The position numbers and the translations under genes are program-made. Of a stretch of DNA of 39,747 nt, positions 24,189 to 34,662 are shown one piece after another. Under the pieces are notes generated by a model. The model worked only from the letters and a program-made list of their open reading frames with translations. It was not told where the DNA came from and did no database searches. The DNA is from Candidatus Woesearchaeota archaeon (GTDB lineage Archaea; Nanobdellota; Nanobdellia; Woesearchaeales; B72-G16). Positions within the stretch are counted from its first letter, which is position 1, and each line of letters opens with the position of its first letter. The stretch spans positions 1-39,747 of the forward strand of contig QMQO01000009.1 in the NCBI GenBank assembly GCA_003650545.1. Direction: 5' to 3'.

Positions 24189-24323
24189 ATGCCAGCATTA
24201 AAGTACCAGGACGAGGAACAGAACAAGAGAAAGACATATATCTGTCCAGATTGTAATAGTGAGGAAGTTGAAAAACGCAATGGCGAAGTGTATTGTTTAA
24301 GATGTGGTCTAGTGTTGGAATAA
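24189..24323 (+). CDS. 44-aa TFIIB-type zinc ribbon protein
   Basis: A short frame encodes an acidic and basic N-terminal tail and a zinc ribbon: CPDC, 15 residues, then CLRCG and LVLE at the very end. CxxC...GEVYCLRCGLVLE is the pattern of the N-terminal ribbon of transcription factor B, but the cyclin repeats are absent. AAGGTT precedes the ATG by four bases as a weak ribosome site. Such stand-alone ribbons may bind RNA polymerase or simply be a small zinc protein. It is divergent from the S16 protease gene. Confidence rests on the motif, which would not arise by chance in a random frame. Confidence 0.75.
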   Translation: MPALKYQDEEQNKRKTYICPDCNSEEVEKRNGEVYCLRCGLVLE

Positions 24324-24506
24324 AATAATCTGTTAATCATTATTTCTTCCTATAAAATATCTTAGCAGCTTACTTAATCCGCCTACTTAATCCACGCGTT
24401 TTAACAATTATCTTTTCTAATATTATAATAAGAATGTTATAATAAGAAGAGACTTAATTTTTGCCTAACAAAACAAACAAAACACAAAAAAAATAGAAAT
24501 AAAAAA
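24324..24506. other. intergenic region with short direct repeats
   Basis: No gene is seen. It contains CCTACTTAATCC-like copies near 24372-24396 and TATAATAAGAA twice (24423-24447). Confidence 0.5.
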
Positions 24507-27500
24507 TCACTCATTTTTCTTGATATTATACTTTTTATGATTCTTGTGTGTACTTTTAAACATTCTCATCAACTCATCATACTTAGACCTCTTTGGTTTT
24601 AACAATAAAACAATGACAGAAATCAACACAATGATAATGCTGATAATAACAATAATCTCCTGTAGGGAGAATGGTAGTCTAATCTCAGCAATCCATTTTT
24701 GCTTGGGTTCAACAATTTTTTCTGATACCAAAACAGCTTTTTCAGCAGGGGCTAGAGCTACAGGTGGTTCTTTTTCAGTCACTTCTGGTTTTTTTTCTAC
24801 ACTTGGTGCTGGAGCTTTGAACCCCTTCACTGTGATTGCAAAATAACTAAATCCAGGGGTTTCAGCTTCGTAATAAATATATTGGCTATCTTCTCTAATC
24901 ACTTTTGTGGGAAGTTCGTTCCAGCTGCCATTATAGCGTGCAAGTGTAACATTGTTAACATTAATACCATTATTTGAAATCCATAATTTGCTAACCTCAA
25001 ACCTAACTTTTGCAACCAAGATATTCTCAGTAGGGATATTTGTACTGATATTGACGTAGGCCCCAACAAAACCTTCTATTTCAGGTACTGTTAATTTGCC
25101 AACCTGTGCAACAGTAAACTTAGCGTCTGTAAAGTCTATGTTAAGTTTTACTTTTAAAGCATCAATACCCAGTACATCAAAGCTGACTGTCTTTTCAGTA
25201 TTAGCTCTAATCGTTGCATAAATCTTGGTAGTTGCATTTACAAAAACACTAGGAATGTAAGTTGCAAAACTCCCTCCTCCACCACTGCTACCACCTCCAC
25301 TGGTTGATGTAATTGTACAGCTTTGGCTTTCTTCAGGTTTATTATTGATAGTGCCACAGTTGTTTACGTCAGTACAAGTTCTGGTTTGGGTCCCACTAGA
25401 ACAAGAACTCCAACTTGTGCAGCTCCAAGACTCGGTGCATTGTTGCTTAACAGCCGAATGTACTAAGCCTGAGACTTTGTATTGTGTATCATTTGTAGAA
25501 AGCGCACAACTATAATCGCCACTTGTACCTGGACAGATTATATAATATTCATTTGTATCATTACACCCATCACTTATCTGTGTTAAACTAGAAACCTCTT
25601 CATCCTTTATACATACACTTGTCTTGTTGGTGTCTATTATATCAACATAAATACTTTTTTTAACACTTTGAGAACTTAAATCCAATCCGCGAACAATAAC
25701 ACTACCAATAGTGCTTGTTGAGTTCTGTACTTTTATACTTATGTCTGCAAGATTCAAGGTTTCATTCTTGCTAAAGTTGAAATCAAATCGTACAATAGGC
25801 TTGCTTGCATTACCTATCATGACAATCCTTGTCCCGTTAAATAGCTTACTAAGATTGGTTTCACCGTCAATAGTAACATTAACCGCTTCTACATTTATAT
25901 CTATATTAGAGGCAATTCCATTTAGTGTATCCTGATTATCGATTATACCATCGTTATCATCATCTGTATCGTTTATGTCTGGTGTTCCATCATCGTCTGT
26001 GTCTCTTACTATTATAAACCTGGTTTGGTTAAAACCAGTCAGTGAGGCGGAATCAATAGACCAGACATCGATTGTGTGAGTTGTATAGTTATATAACGAA
26101 ACAACAGTCGCTATTGAAGAACAATTATTACACAGTGTAGCATTTGCTTCTGTATCTAATCTATATATTGAATCTACAGGTTCGCTAAATGTCACATTCA
26201 GCCAGACGTTTGGAGAGCTTCTTGTTATTGTCGATCCGTTCTGTGGACTATTAATGATCACATCTGGATTAGTAATATCTTGACAGCTTGTTGCATTATC
26301 TATGCAGGTTTCCTGAAGAGAACATGCATCATGTAATACCCAATCACCTTGCAATGCCAATGTTCCATCACAAGCACCAGTACCTGTACCGCAATATTGC
26401 ACAATGCTCTGCTTCCAGAGATCATCCCCTAGGGCTGTTCCGTTTGGACACCCATAGTCTACACCATAACTTGCATTACAAATAGTTGTCCCTGGATCAT
26501 TCACATAGCTGTCACAACTGGCGAAGATAATGCTTCCATTTCCATCACAAGTGTTATTAACGTCATAATAGTTTCTACATATAGTATCAAGATAATCACA
26601 GTCTGTGGTATTTACATATGTTCCAGACGGCATGTTGGTGTAATTGTTACATATTCCATAATTAATTCCGCCAGAGCCATCACAAGTTGTGTTTGTATCG
26701 TGGTAGTCTCTACATATATTATCTAAATAATCGCAATCAGTGGTGTTAATAACATACCCGTTTGGTTTATATAATGCAACGTGGCATCCAGTAGTACTAT
26801 TAAAAATATAGCTAATGCAAGTCACGTTAGCAGGTAGATTAACCAGACTCTCGTTATCGCATTGATCTAATGCATCGCACAGACCGTCACCATCAGTATC
26901 TATGTTTGAAATTGTTGCAATAAAAACATAACTTACATTGTACTCTCCATCTCCCGCGGTTGCTGTTACAGCTGCAGCACCATACCAACATCCGGCTGAG
27001 CTAACATTAATCCTATTTCCGTTTAAGGAGCTTACAACATTCGTTTCGTTATCAGATACATAATAAAGTAAGGTTTTGTTATCTACGTCAGAGAAATAAT
27101 TAGTCAAGTTAGCCGTCATATTATAGCTGTTCTGTTGTACAACTATATTAGGAATAGATGTAATAACAACAGGAGCATCATTCACAGCAGTTACAGTGAC
27201 AGTGAAATCATCTGATGTATTATATTGTCCGTCTCCTGCTGTAACATTTACAACACCAACACCAAAATATTCAGTATTGGGTGTCACATTAATTACATTT
27301 CCTGTTATCAAACCAACAGATATGTTAGGATTAGAGCTTGTCAGATAATAAGTTATTGTGCTATCAGGATCAGAAAAATGATCGTCTAAGTCAACCGTTG
27401 TATTGAACTCATCCTCAACAATCGTCATGTCTGAGAGTGGGACATCCAATGTTGGTGGATCATTAACTGCAAGAGTAAAGGTTCTATTATTTACCCCCCA

Positions 27501-30500
27501 GACATAATCACTTACATTAGTTACTGCTACACATTTTACATTCCACATATAATAATTCTCTGTCAATACAACATGACTGTCCCAGTTATTGGGTGTGTTA
27601 AAGTTGTACACAGTGTTATTTGCCTGCCAGCTTCCTGAGAAATTACCCCACAATGTACAATTAACCGTTCTATTCCCAGAGACATAAACTCTAAAGGTAA
27701 CATTGCTGGCTGTCACATTGCCATAATCTGCTGGCGACACTAGTGAGACATTAAATGGACTCTCAGCAGCTCTATACGCAGTAAAATGCTGTACATCAAA
27801 TATAAGTGTGCTACCATCATAACTTACAATACTGCACTCTGGCGCAGGACAATCTTCGAAGTTACCATCGTCATCTCTGTCAATCTGGATTTTAGCACTT
27901 TCATAGTTTAAACCATAAATCGTGATTCTGGCAGAACTGTTAAAACTAGAATGAAGAGCACTACTATTCACAAACACATAGTTATCAGATATATCTACCT
28001 TGCCATTAAGATCTTCTCGTGATATATTTATATTACCGCTCCAGTTGATTTTTCCCTTGCCAGATCTGTGCAATGTGAAATAAGGAATAGCTTCTACATT
28101 GTCAACAGCTAAAAGGTTAGTTGTGTCACCATCAAACATCGAAGGTAATCTGTTTACAACAGTCACATTAAACTTAGCAGTTATGTTATCATTGTTATAT
28201 TGATTGTTATAGATCGAGAAGAATTCGTATTTACCAAGAGAAGTCGCATTCACACTCCACGTTGTGTTACACTCCTCACCATTGGATAAATTTTCCAGAC
28301 AGCTACTATTCTGTGGATTATTACTTATAGTATAGAACGGTGTTGCCCCAGTCATAGTAGAGATAATCCCTTTCGCATTAATCGCAGCCAATACATCTAC
28401 TCGGGGTATTGTTATGCCTATACTACTATCATATATACTTTTACCATTATACTGTAAGGCATATTCAACTTCTTCTGCGCTTAATATACGATTCTCTCTT
28501 TGTTTATAATACTGCTTTAATAATGCGGCAGCTCCTGCAACATGAGGCGTAGACATGCTAGTACCACTATCAGACCTGAAACCACCGGAATCATGATCAA
28601 CAGATATTATGTTACTTCCAGGAGCAAACACATCTGCTATCAAACCTCTATTAGAGAAACTTGAAATAGCATCTATTTTTGTTGTAGAGCTAACAGAAAG
28701 AGCTTTACTAGCACAACTAGGTACATTAAGTCCGTTTGTATAACCATCATTTCCGGTTGCAATTACTACTGTTAGTCCATTTTCAACAGCACTATTTACA
28801 GCTGCAGTACTTGCCTCACTATCACAATATGAATTGTACCTTGAGTGATCACCAATACTTATGCTTAACACAGAGATATTAAATACACTTGCATTATTAA
28901 TACACCAGTCAATGCCTGCAATTATATCTGAGAAAGTTCCAGAACCACCAGAATTTAGAACTTTTATTGCTACAATCTTAGCTCCGGGTGCAACCCCCTT
29001 GTATGTGCTATCCTCGCTGGCGATTATACCTGCACAATGACTGCCATGACCATTATCATCTATAGGATCAGCATCGTCATTAACATAATCATAACCACCT
29101 AATACCTTAGCACAGTTTCCTGAAAGGAATTGTGCTTGCGTGCAACCACCAAATGCAGGATGGCTATAGTTAATACCTGTATCGATGACGCAAATAGTTT
29201 GGCCAACACCTGTTATATTTTGGCTTGAAATTTGAACAGCCCAAACATCATTCGCATTTATCAACGGTACACTCTCACTGAGCTTTATGCCAACTTGTCT
29301 ATCTAGTTCAATTTTAGCTACATCTAGATTCTTCTTAAGTCTTTCTAGACCGTCTCGATTTATATTTCCCGCAATTGCATTGATTGTTGTATAACTTTTC
29401 TTTATATTTAGCCCTTTAATACTAGATACAGCATCCTGTTGTTTTTTAATCATACTTTTTTTAGCAGCAAGTTTTTCGTCTCTAGAGAGTTGCCTAGGTA
29501 CAGTATTCTCAAGACCGATTATGCTAAGAATGCTGGCAGCTGCTTTCTTGCTATCTAAGATTTTCTTTTCTTGGGATTTAACATAATCCTTGTCATCCTT
29601 TAATTTAATGATCACTCCAACGCTACCATTTCTCTCAATAGCTTCAATAATAGGGTCTTTTATTTCCTTAGACTCTTCAATCTCGTCAAATTTCTTTGGG
29701 TCTAGATATGCATAGATGTTCTCACATTTGCCGCCATCACATCTAACCTTTGTGGTTACATTAAATATTTCATATTTATAGACATTTATGTTATTGTTGG
29801 GACTTACAAGGCTGGGCTGCAGGCTACCGATCTCTTGTACTAATATATCATAAGTTCCATTTTCTGTGCCATAATAATCTGTTGTTTTTACATAATAAAA
29901 ACCAGTGTATGTAGCTCTAAACAAGATTGCGGAAGAAACACCCCCTCTTGAGTCATCATCGTCATTACTCTGCACTAAAGTTTTATTAGAATTATATAAG
30001 TATATCTTAGTGTCAGCTCCACCACCCAAGTTCTGTGTTTTTATAAGGTATTGTAAGCCATTAGTCACATTAAACTTAATTGTATCAACATCTCCTGCAG
30101 GATAAAAGTTGTGGCTATATGCAGTTCCATTAGTTAGCACCCATCTTGCTTGGTAGAAGTAATCATCGTATTCATATACATCAAGGTTTGTCAGAGTCTG
30201 TTCGGTTATAGAAATGTTATATGTCACATTATCATAAGAATTCCCTGTATTTTGTGGGTCTCCAACTTTTAAATAATATGTGTTGTTTTCGTTACTTCCC
30301 CATATAAGCCTAGATGCAGCCGTGCTTTCATTAATATCGTCATTAGCTAGCAAAAAAGTCGTACCATCTACATCATAGAGGGATAGGTATGTGTCAGCTC
30401 CACCAGTTAAATCAAATGTCTGTATAGTATATTTCACCCCTGCTGTTGTGTTAAACTTCATCCAGTCTTCATCTCCCTGTGGATTGAACGTATGCAATTG

Positions 30501-33500
30501 TTTAGTCCCATCTGTAGTAATCCATTGTGCTTGAGTATAGTTATCGTCATCTTCGTAAACATCAACTGCAGCTATCACCTGCACATCATCAGAGTCTTCG
30601 TCAGAACCAACATTACCATTAGAGTCTGCTACTGTTACATTTACATTATTTGTATAATTATTTGAACAAGTTCCATTTACAGTCAGATTAAGCAGAACAA
30701 TGTAAGACTGTCCTGGCAGAAGGTTTCCACTTGTGTACCACTTAAGATTACCATCTGTTGTGTCATTTGCAGCAGGGTTAGATGCATTATATGTTAACTG
30801 GCTAATGTTATAATAATCTGTTATGTTAATAGTTGTTATATTTGTCTGCCCAGTATTGGTTATGTTTATTCTAAACCGAGCAATGCCAGATTGACTTATA
30901 GGACTGTTCAACACAGTTTTCTCAACAGAAATATTGGCTTCATTCAGACTCAGTGTCTGTATCCTTGGCCCAACTCCAGAAAAGTGAGGCAGCTTAATCC
31001 ACGTTATATTTGCGGTTGTGTTAACATAACAATTAGCTGACGAATTAGATCTACTGCAGATTTCGCCTGTGCCGTTAAAATATGCTTGATAATCAGGGAT
31101 ATAGTCTGAATAATCGCTTAACGCAAGAACCTCTGACACACCATCGCCAGCAGAAGCATTCCATAACACATTCCAATCATCATCATACAGGTATTCAAAA
31201 CTAACGATGATTGTGTCTGTTGCAGGATCTACCAATGATGTATTTATTGGTATTCCGACGTAAACATAATCGTAAATTTCAGGAGCAAAACTACCAAATT
31301 TCCATACTTGATCATAACCACCTGCACCATGTGCTCTATCTTCAGCAGCTTGGTTATCCATAAAAGCTGATGGTGGTCCAGAAGATAAAAGATCAGCAGT
31401 AAAAAGCATCATCTCTATTGAAGGACTAGAGCTTATCTTCATATGTACGTGCACTTTACCTGCCATCATCGCCCTTATCGGATCGAAGAAACCAACAAAC
31501 TTCTCTCCTATTCTACAACCACTACTAGGGTAAAGTTTTGTACATGCATCAGTACTTTTGAAGAACTCGACTTCGAGATTTCTCAAGCTTTGGTTCATGC
31601 TGATAGGAGTTCCATTCTCATCAAACTCCATCATATCAAATGATTCTAGAGTTATATTAAATTCATTGTCATTACTCAGATTTATCTTTCTGGAAATAGG
31701 CGCATAGTTATTGCTGAACACAGCGACCCTTGCTTCAGCATTATTAGGAAAGAACATGTTAAAACTGCTATTCTCAACTTCGTCTAGCATCCAGTATACA
31801 ACGTAAGGGATTTCAGGGTATCTTGTCTCAATTTCTATATGGGCATCTTGAACCTGTTCTGTTTGGTTACTCCTCTTGTTCCTTTGCATGATATTTATTT
31901 TTTTAAATTTTGATGTTACATTAAATGTAAACTTCATACCATCAGGATCTCCACCTTCGCCACCTCTACCAAAGATTTTCGATTTTACAGAACCAACAGC
32001 AGGATGAAGCGAGATATTAATCTGTTGATCACCACCACTATATTCGCTTGTGTAATTCATAACACCAACATAATAGTTTGTTGAAGAGCCATTTTTTAAA
32101 AAAGCAGCAAGCAAGCCAGGCATGCCACCAACAGTAGCAACTGTTTCTATTTCATAGTAACCTATGCTTGCATTAAAGGTGTCATTATGCGGACTACCAC
32201 AGATAGCTGAGAGTTCTGCCATACTACAAAGATTTTCGGGCATAGTGGCGTCTATTGGAATCATCTTGCCACTACCAACCCTTGCAAAAGGTACAACATC
32301 TAAAGTAGTGCCGTTTATAACAGAACCATTTAGTAAAACATAACCTGAAACTTTATGGAATGTGAATGATGTATTAACAACAAGTTGATAATAACTGCCA
32401 TTATAATTGCTAATTCCGCTTGTGGTAGATCTCACGGGTGGTCTTTCAAATGGAAAAACCTCAACAATATATTCGCGATCAGCAGGAACAACCACTTGTG
32501 CAACATTGACCATTTGACTTTCATTCATAGCGAAATTCTCTGCAAATGGCATACCTCTGCCAGAATCAGTTACAACATAACTAAATTTAACAGGTCCAGT
32601 TTCATTTACAGCGCTAATATTTATTGTGGTTGCAGGAGAAAGGTATATAGTTGCGTCTTTCAGTCCAAACTGATCGTCTATCATCAACATTCTGTCTACA
32701 GGAGGTAAGTTTGGTGATATCTCACTAGCAGTTGTGTAGCTAGAATCGGTATAACTCTTTGCACTAATCATGTACATATTACCAAATGGGTCTGAGGTAT
32801 TATAATATATATTCTTAACAGTAAACGCTCCTGTTGTAGTGTTAACAGTTGTAGTGTACCAAACACCTCTGTTACTAATTCCTTCCGGTCCAAAGCTTAT
32901 TTTTGTTACAGTTATATTAACATATTCAGGAACACCATTTACTAAACTTTCAACCCTGCCAGAATAATTGAAATAGTTAGGATTGCCCCAGTTACATTCT
33001 GGATAAAAAGTATCACAAACATTTTTGCTTGTCACATTCTCACAATATAGATTGTTGTTTTCACAAAAACCACTACTGTTCCAAAAACAAACACCTGATG
33101 TTTGTCCACAATCTACAGAATTATTAATGACATAACAGCCACCACCTCCAAACACAGGCCCTTCTTGTGTCACAGTATAACATACAGGCCCGACAGATCC
33201 AGGTATTGTCACACCTTCCAATGTTTGACTGTTTGTTTGGTTACCTTCTGTGTCTACCACAGTAACATTAACACGGTTATAGAATGTTCCAGATGCAGAT
33301 CTAACAGTGGTAAGATTAAGCATTATAATAAAACTATTTCCCGGACACAGCGTGGTTGAAATTTTCCATGTTAGATTCCCATCAGTGTCATTGTCAGGAG
33401 AGAGACTGGCGTCATCAAAATTAAATTCAGATATATTATAGTAATCGTTCACTGTTATATTTGTTATATTGGTTATTCCAGTATTTGTAATGTTTATGAT

Positions 33501-34235
33501 GAACACAGAGGTTTGGTTAAGTGCAGTGCTAGAGTTTAAAGCATTCTTATTTACTATTATAGAAAGATTATTTGATGATGGCCCACTTCCACCAATAACA
33601 TAAACATTTTCTGAATAATTGTCAATAGTAAGGTTACCCTGATCATCAATTGCTTCAACAGAAACATTGTTTGTAATATTTCCTTCTGTAGCAATAATAG
33701 TTAGATTTAAAAATATCTGATATGTTTGATTTGGTGCAAGAATTTGTAGGAACCATGTTAGATTACCATCACTATCATTATTAGGATAAGGATCTGAGTT
33801 GTTAAATGTGAACTCAAGCGTATCATAATAATCGTTTATTGTTATATTAGTTAAATTTTCAATGCCATCATTTGTTGCATTGATAACAAATCCTACAATC
33901 TGATTTTGTATTGCAGTTTGATTGCGTGCGAATTTAAGAACAGATATACCTTCAGGAATCCAATAACAAATATTAGATGTAGCAGACTCACAAAAAAACT
34001 GATTAGAAATATTAGAACAATCGCCAAGAATTGATCCAGAACAACCGCTGCCCCATGAACAACCAGACATCTCTCCGCACAACCCTGAATCGGTTATATT
34101 TGGACATTCTAGTCCTGAGCCAGCACAATCTGCAAATACGCCCCCTGCAAACACAAAAGTTACAGCTAACAACACAAAGAAAATGATGGCTAGCTTAATC
34201 CATTCGCCTATCTTCTCGCGCATCCCTTCCCTCAT
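24507..34235 (-). CDS. giant surface protein with internal subtilisin (S8) domain
   Basis: The 3242-residue protein has a signal peptide (about 15-36), then Cys-rich short segments. CARDB/DUF11-like repeats (VFIINITNTGITNITNIT...) occur at about 105-210, 225-345 and 1100-1215. Two PPC-type domains (D.YE.DD ... GGADT.L.LYD) lie at about 1228-1345 and 1352-1455, and an I9-like propeptide at about 1530-1650. The subtilisin domain has D near 1685 (DTGINYSHP), H near 1731 (GHGSHCAG) and S near 1893 (GTSMSTPHVAG). After it come cadherin-like repeats with VNDAP and NDPP linkers (about 2255-2440), Cys-rich tandem repeats with TTDCDYLD (about 2498-2585), a thrombospondin type 1-like motif (about 2931-2976), a PGF-pre-PGF-like domain (about 2992-3136) and a C-terminal membrane helix (about 3182-3213). 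It is an anchored, heavily glycosylatable surface protease. Confidence 0.88.
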   Translation of the reverse strand: MREGMREKIGEWIKLAIIFFVLLAVTFVFAGGVFADCAGSGLECPNITDSGLCGEMSGCSWGSGCSGSILGDCSNISNQFFCESATSNICYWIPEGISVLKFARNQTAIQNQIVGFVINATNDGIENLTNITINDYYDTLEFTFNNSDPYPNNDSDGNLTWFLQILAPNQTYQIFLNLTIIATEGNITNNVSVEAIDDQGNLTIDNYSENVYVIGGSGPSSNNLSIIVNKNALNSSTALNQTSVFIINITNTGITNITNITVNDYYNISEFNFDDASLSPDNDTDGNLTWKISTTLCPGNSFIIMLNLTTVRSASGTFYNRVNVTVVDTEGNQTNSQTLEGVTIPGSVGPVCYTVTQEGPVFGGGGCYVINNSVDCGQTSGVCFWNSSGFCENNNLYCENVTSKNVCDTFYPECNWGNPNYFNYSGRVESLVNGVPEYVNITVTKISFGPEGISNRGVWYTTTVNTTTGAFTVKNIYYNTSDPFGNMYMISAKSYTDSSYTTASEISPNLPPVDRMLMIDDQFGLKDATIYLSPATTINISAVNETGPVKFSYVVTDSGRGMPFAENFAMNESQMVNVAQVVVPADREYIVEVFPFERPPVRSTTSGISNYNGSYYQLVVNTSFTFHKVSGYVLLNGSVINGTTLDVVPFARVGSGKMIPIDATMPENLCSMAELSAICGSPHNDTFNASIGYYEIETVATVGGMPGLLAAFLKNGSSTNYYVGVMNYTSEYSGGDQQINISLHPAVGSVKSKIFGRGGEGGDPDGMKFTFNVTSKFKKINIMQRNKRSNQTEQVQDAHIEIETRYPEIPYVVYWMLDEVENSSFNMFFPNNAEARVAVFSNNYAPISRKINLSNDNEFNITLESFDMMEFDENGTPISMNQSLRNLEVEFFKSTDACTKLYPSSGCRIGEKFVGFFDPIRAMMAGKVHVHMKISSSPSIEMMLFTADLLSSGPPSAFMDNQAAEDRAHGAGGYDQVWKFGSFAPEIYDYVYVGIPINTSLVDPATDTIIVSFEYLYDDDWNVLWNASAGDGVSEVLALSDYSDYIPDYQAYFNGTGEICSRSNSSANCYVNTTANITWIKLPHFSGVGPRIQTLSLNEANISVEKTVLNSPISQSGIARFRINITNTGQTNITTINITDYYNISQLTYNASNPAANDTTDGNLKWYTSGNLLPGQSYIVLLNLTVNGTCSNNYTNNVNVTVADSNGNVGSDEDSDDVQVIAAVDVYEDDDNYTQAQWITTDGTKQLHTFNPQGDEDWMKFNTTAGVKYTIQTFDLTGGADTYLSLYDVDGTTFLLANDDINESTAASRLIWGSNENNTYYLKVGDPQNTGNSYDNVTYNISITEQTLTNLDVYEYDDYFYQARWVLTNGTAYSHNFYPAGDVDTIKFNVTNGLQYLIKTQNLGGGADTKIYLYNSNKTLVQSNDDDDSRGGVSSAILFRATYTGFYYVKTTDYYGTENGTYDILVQEIGSLQPSLVSPNNNINVYKYEIFNVTTKVRCDGGKCENIYAYLDPKKFDEIEESKEIKDPIIEAIERNGSVGVIIKLKDDKDYVKSQEKKILDSKKAAASILSIIGLENTVPRQLSRDEKLAAKKSMIKKQQDAVSSIKGLNIKKSYTTINAIAGNINRDGLERLKKNLDVAKIELDRQVGIKLSESVPLINANDVWAVQISSQNITGVGQTICVIDTGINYSHPAFGGCTQAQFLSGNCAKVLGGYDYVNDDADPIDDNGHGSHCAGIIASEDSTYKGVAPGAKIVAIKVLNSGGSGTFSDIIAGIDWCINNASVFNISVLSISIGDHSRYNSYCDSEASTAAVNSAVENGLTVVIATGNDGYTNGLNVPSCASKALSVSSTTKIDAISSFSNRGLIADVFAPGSNIISVDHDSGGFRSDSGTSMSTPHVAGAAALLKQYYKQRENRILSAEEVEYALQYNGKSIYDSSIGITIPRVDVLAAINAKGIISTMTGATPFYTISNNPQNSSCLENLSNGEECNTTWSVNATSLGKYEFFSIYNNQYNNDNITAKFNVTVVNRLPSMFDGDTTNLLAVDNVEAIPYFTLHRSGKGKINWSGNINISREDLNGKVDISDNYVFVNSSALHSSFNSSARITIYGLNYESAKIQIDRDDDGNFEDCPAPECSIVSYDGSTLIFDVQHFTAYRAAESPFNVSLVSPADYGNVTASNVTFRVYVSGNRTVNCTLWGNFSGSWQANNTVYNFNTPNNWDSHVVLTENYYMWNVKCVAVTNVSDYVWGVNNRTFTLAVNDPPTLDVPLSDMTIVEDEFNTTVDLDDHFSDPDSTITYYLTSSNPNISVGLITGNVINVTPNTEYFGVGVVNVTAGDGQYNTSDDFTVTVTAVNDAPVVITSIPNIVVQQNSYNMTANLTNYFSDVDNKTLLYYVSDNETNVVSSLNGNRINVSSAGCWYGAAAVTATAGDGEYNVSYVFIATISNIDTDGDGLCDALDQCDNESLVNLPANVTCISYIFNSTTGCHVALYKPNGYVINTTDCDYLDNICRDYHDTNTTCDGSGGINYGICNNYTNMPSGTYVNTTDCDYLDTICRNYYDVNNTCDGNGSIIFASCDSYVNDPGTTICNASYGVDYGCPNGTALGDDLWKQSIVQYCGTGTGACDGTLALQGDWVLHDACSLQETCIDNATSCQDITNPDVIINSPQNGSTITRSSPNVWLNVTFSEPVDSIYRLDTEANATLCNNCSSIATVVSLYNYTTHTIDVWSIDSASLTGFNQTRFIIVRDTDDDGTPDINDTDDDNDGIIDNQDTLNGIASNIDINVEAVNVTIDGETNLSKLFNGTRIVMIGNASKPIVRFDFNFSKNETLNLADISIKVQNSTSTIGSVIVRGLDLSSQSVKKSIYVDIIDTNKTSVCIKDEEVSSLTQISDGCNDTNEYYIICPGTSGDYSCALSTNDTQYKVSGLVHSAVKQQCTESWSCTSWSSCSSGTQTRTCTDVNNCGTINNKPEESQSCTITSTSGGGSSGGGGSFATYIPSVFVNATTKIYATIRANTEKTVSFDVLGIDALKVKLNIDFTDAKFTVAQVGKLTVPEIEGFVGAYVNISTNIPTENILVAKVRFEVSKLWISNNGINVNNVTLARYNGSWNELPTKVIREDSQYIYYEAETPGFSYFAITVKGFKAPAPSVEKKPEVTEKEPPVALAPAEKAVLVSEKIVEPKQKWIAEIRLPFSLQEIIVIISIIIVLISVIVLLLKPKRSKYDELMRMFKSTHKNHKKYNIKKNE

Positions 34236-34251
34236 GTTAAAGCTCTACCTA

Positions 34252-34377
34252 TTACTTCTTGACTTTTTCTTCTAGGACCTTAATAACATAATCCTTTAGA
34301 CTTATATCTTGCATAGCGCATTTAATCTTCAATTTTTTGTGCAAATCGTCCGGTATAGTGATGTTGATATTTCCCAT
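34252..34377 (-). CDS. 41-aa ribbon-helix-helix (CopG/Arc-type) regulator
   Basis: The short frame reads as a complete ribbon-helix-helix unit: the strand NINITIPDDL, then helix 1 (HKKLKIKCAMQD) and helix 2 (SLKDYVIKVLEEKVKK). Proteins of this fold bind DNA as dimers, with the strand in the major groove, usually as repressors or antitoxins. Its stop is 16 bases before the start of the 3242-residue surface protein, in the same direction, so the two are probably cotranscribed and the surface protein gene is the obvious candidate target. No toxin gene is adjacent. Repeats upstream may be its own operator. Confidence 0.8.
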   Translation of the reverse strand: MGNINITIPDDLHKKLKIKCAMQDISLKDYVIKVLEEKVKK

Positions 34378-34401
34378 CTTTCTAAGCTAGTATGGCCATT
34401 A

Positions 34402-34472
34402 GTAACTTAGTTTAGTTATAAAACTTATGAAACTTATTTAAGCTTTTATAATAACTTTAGGATGGTAACTTA
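34402..34472 (-). promoter_or_regulatory. promoter with repeated GTAACTTA/AAACTTAT motifs
   Basis: GTAACTTA occurs at 34402-34409 and 34465-34472, and AAACTTAT at 34421-34428 and 34430-34437 (nine-base spacing) in plus-strand notation. A minus-strand TATA element (TTTTATAA, near 34415-34422) lies between them, about 40 bases before the ribbon-helix-helix ATG. Repeated short sites around a promoter are what such a regulator would need; this is inference. Confidence 0.4.
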
Positions 34473-34662
34473 ATTTTTATTATAAACCTTTTGATTTTGT
34501 GTTTTATTTTTAGTACAAAATCTAAAGCTTTAATTGCTATTATTCATTGACAAATGACAGAATTCAAGCTTAAAGCTCAAAAAACATTTTCAATAACATT
34601 TTCAATAGACGATTGACTTACGCAGAAGGAGATTGTAATAAGTTCTCTATATAAAGACAAAT

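Noticed and set aside
32385-33359. Plus-strand frames of 85-107 codons inside the giant surface protein
   Set aside because: Antisense shadows of the 3242-residue gene without promoter, ribosome site or protein motifs.
34252-34377. Antitoxin of a toxin-antitoxin pair
   Set aside because: The fold fits, but no small toxin frame lies on either side; the downstream partner is the giant surface protein.
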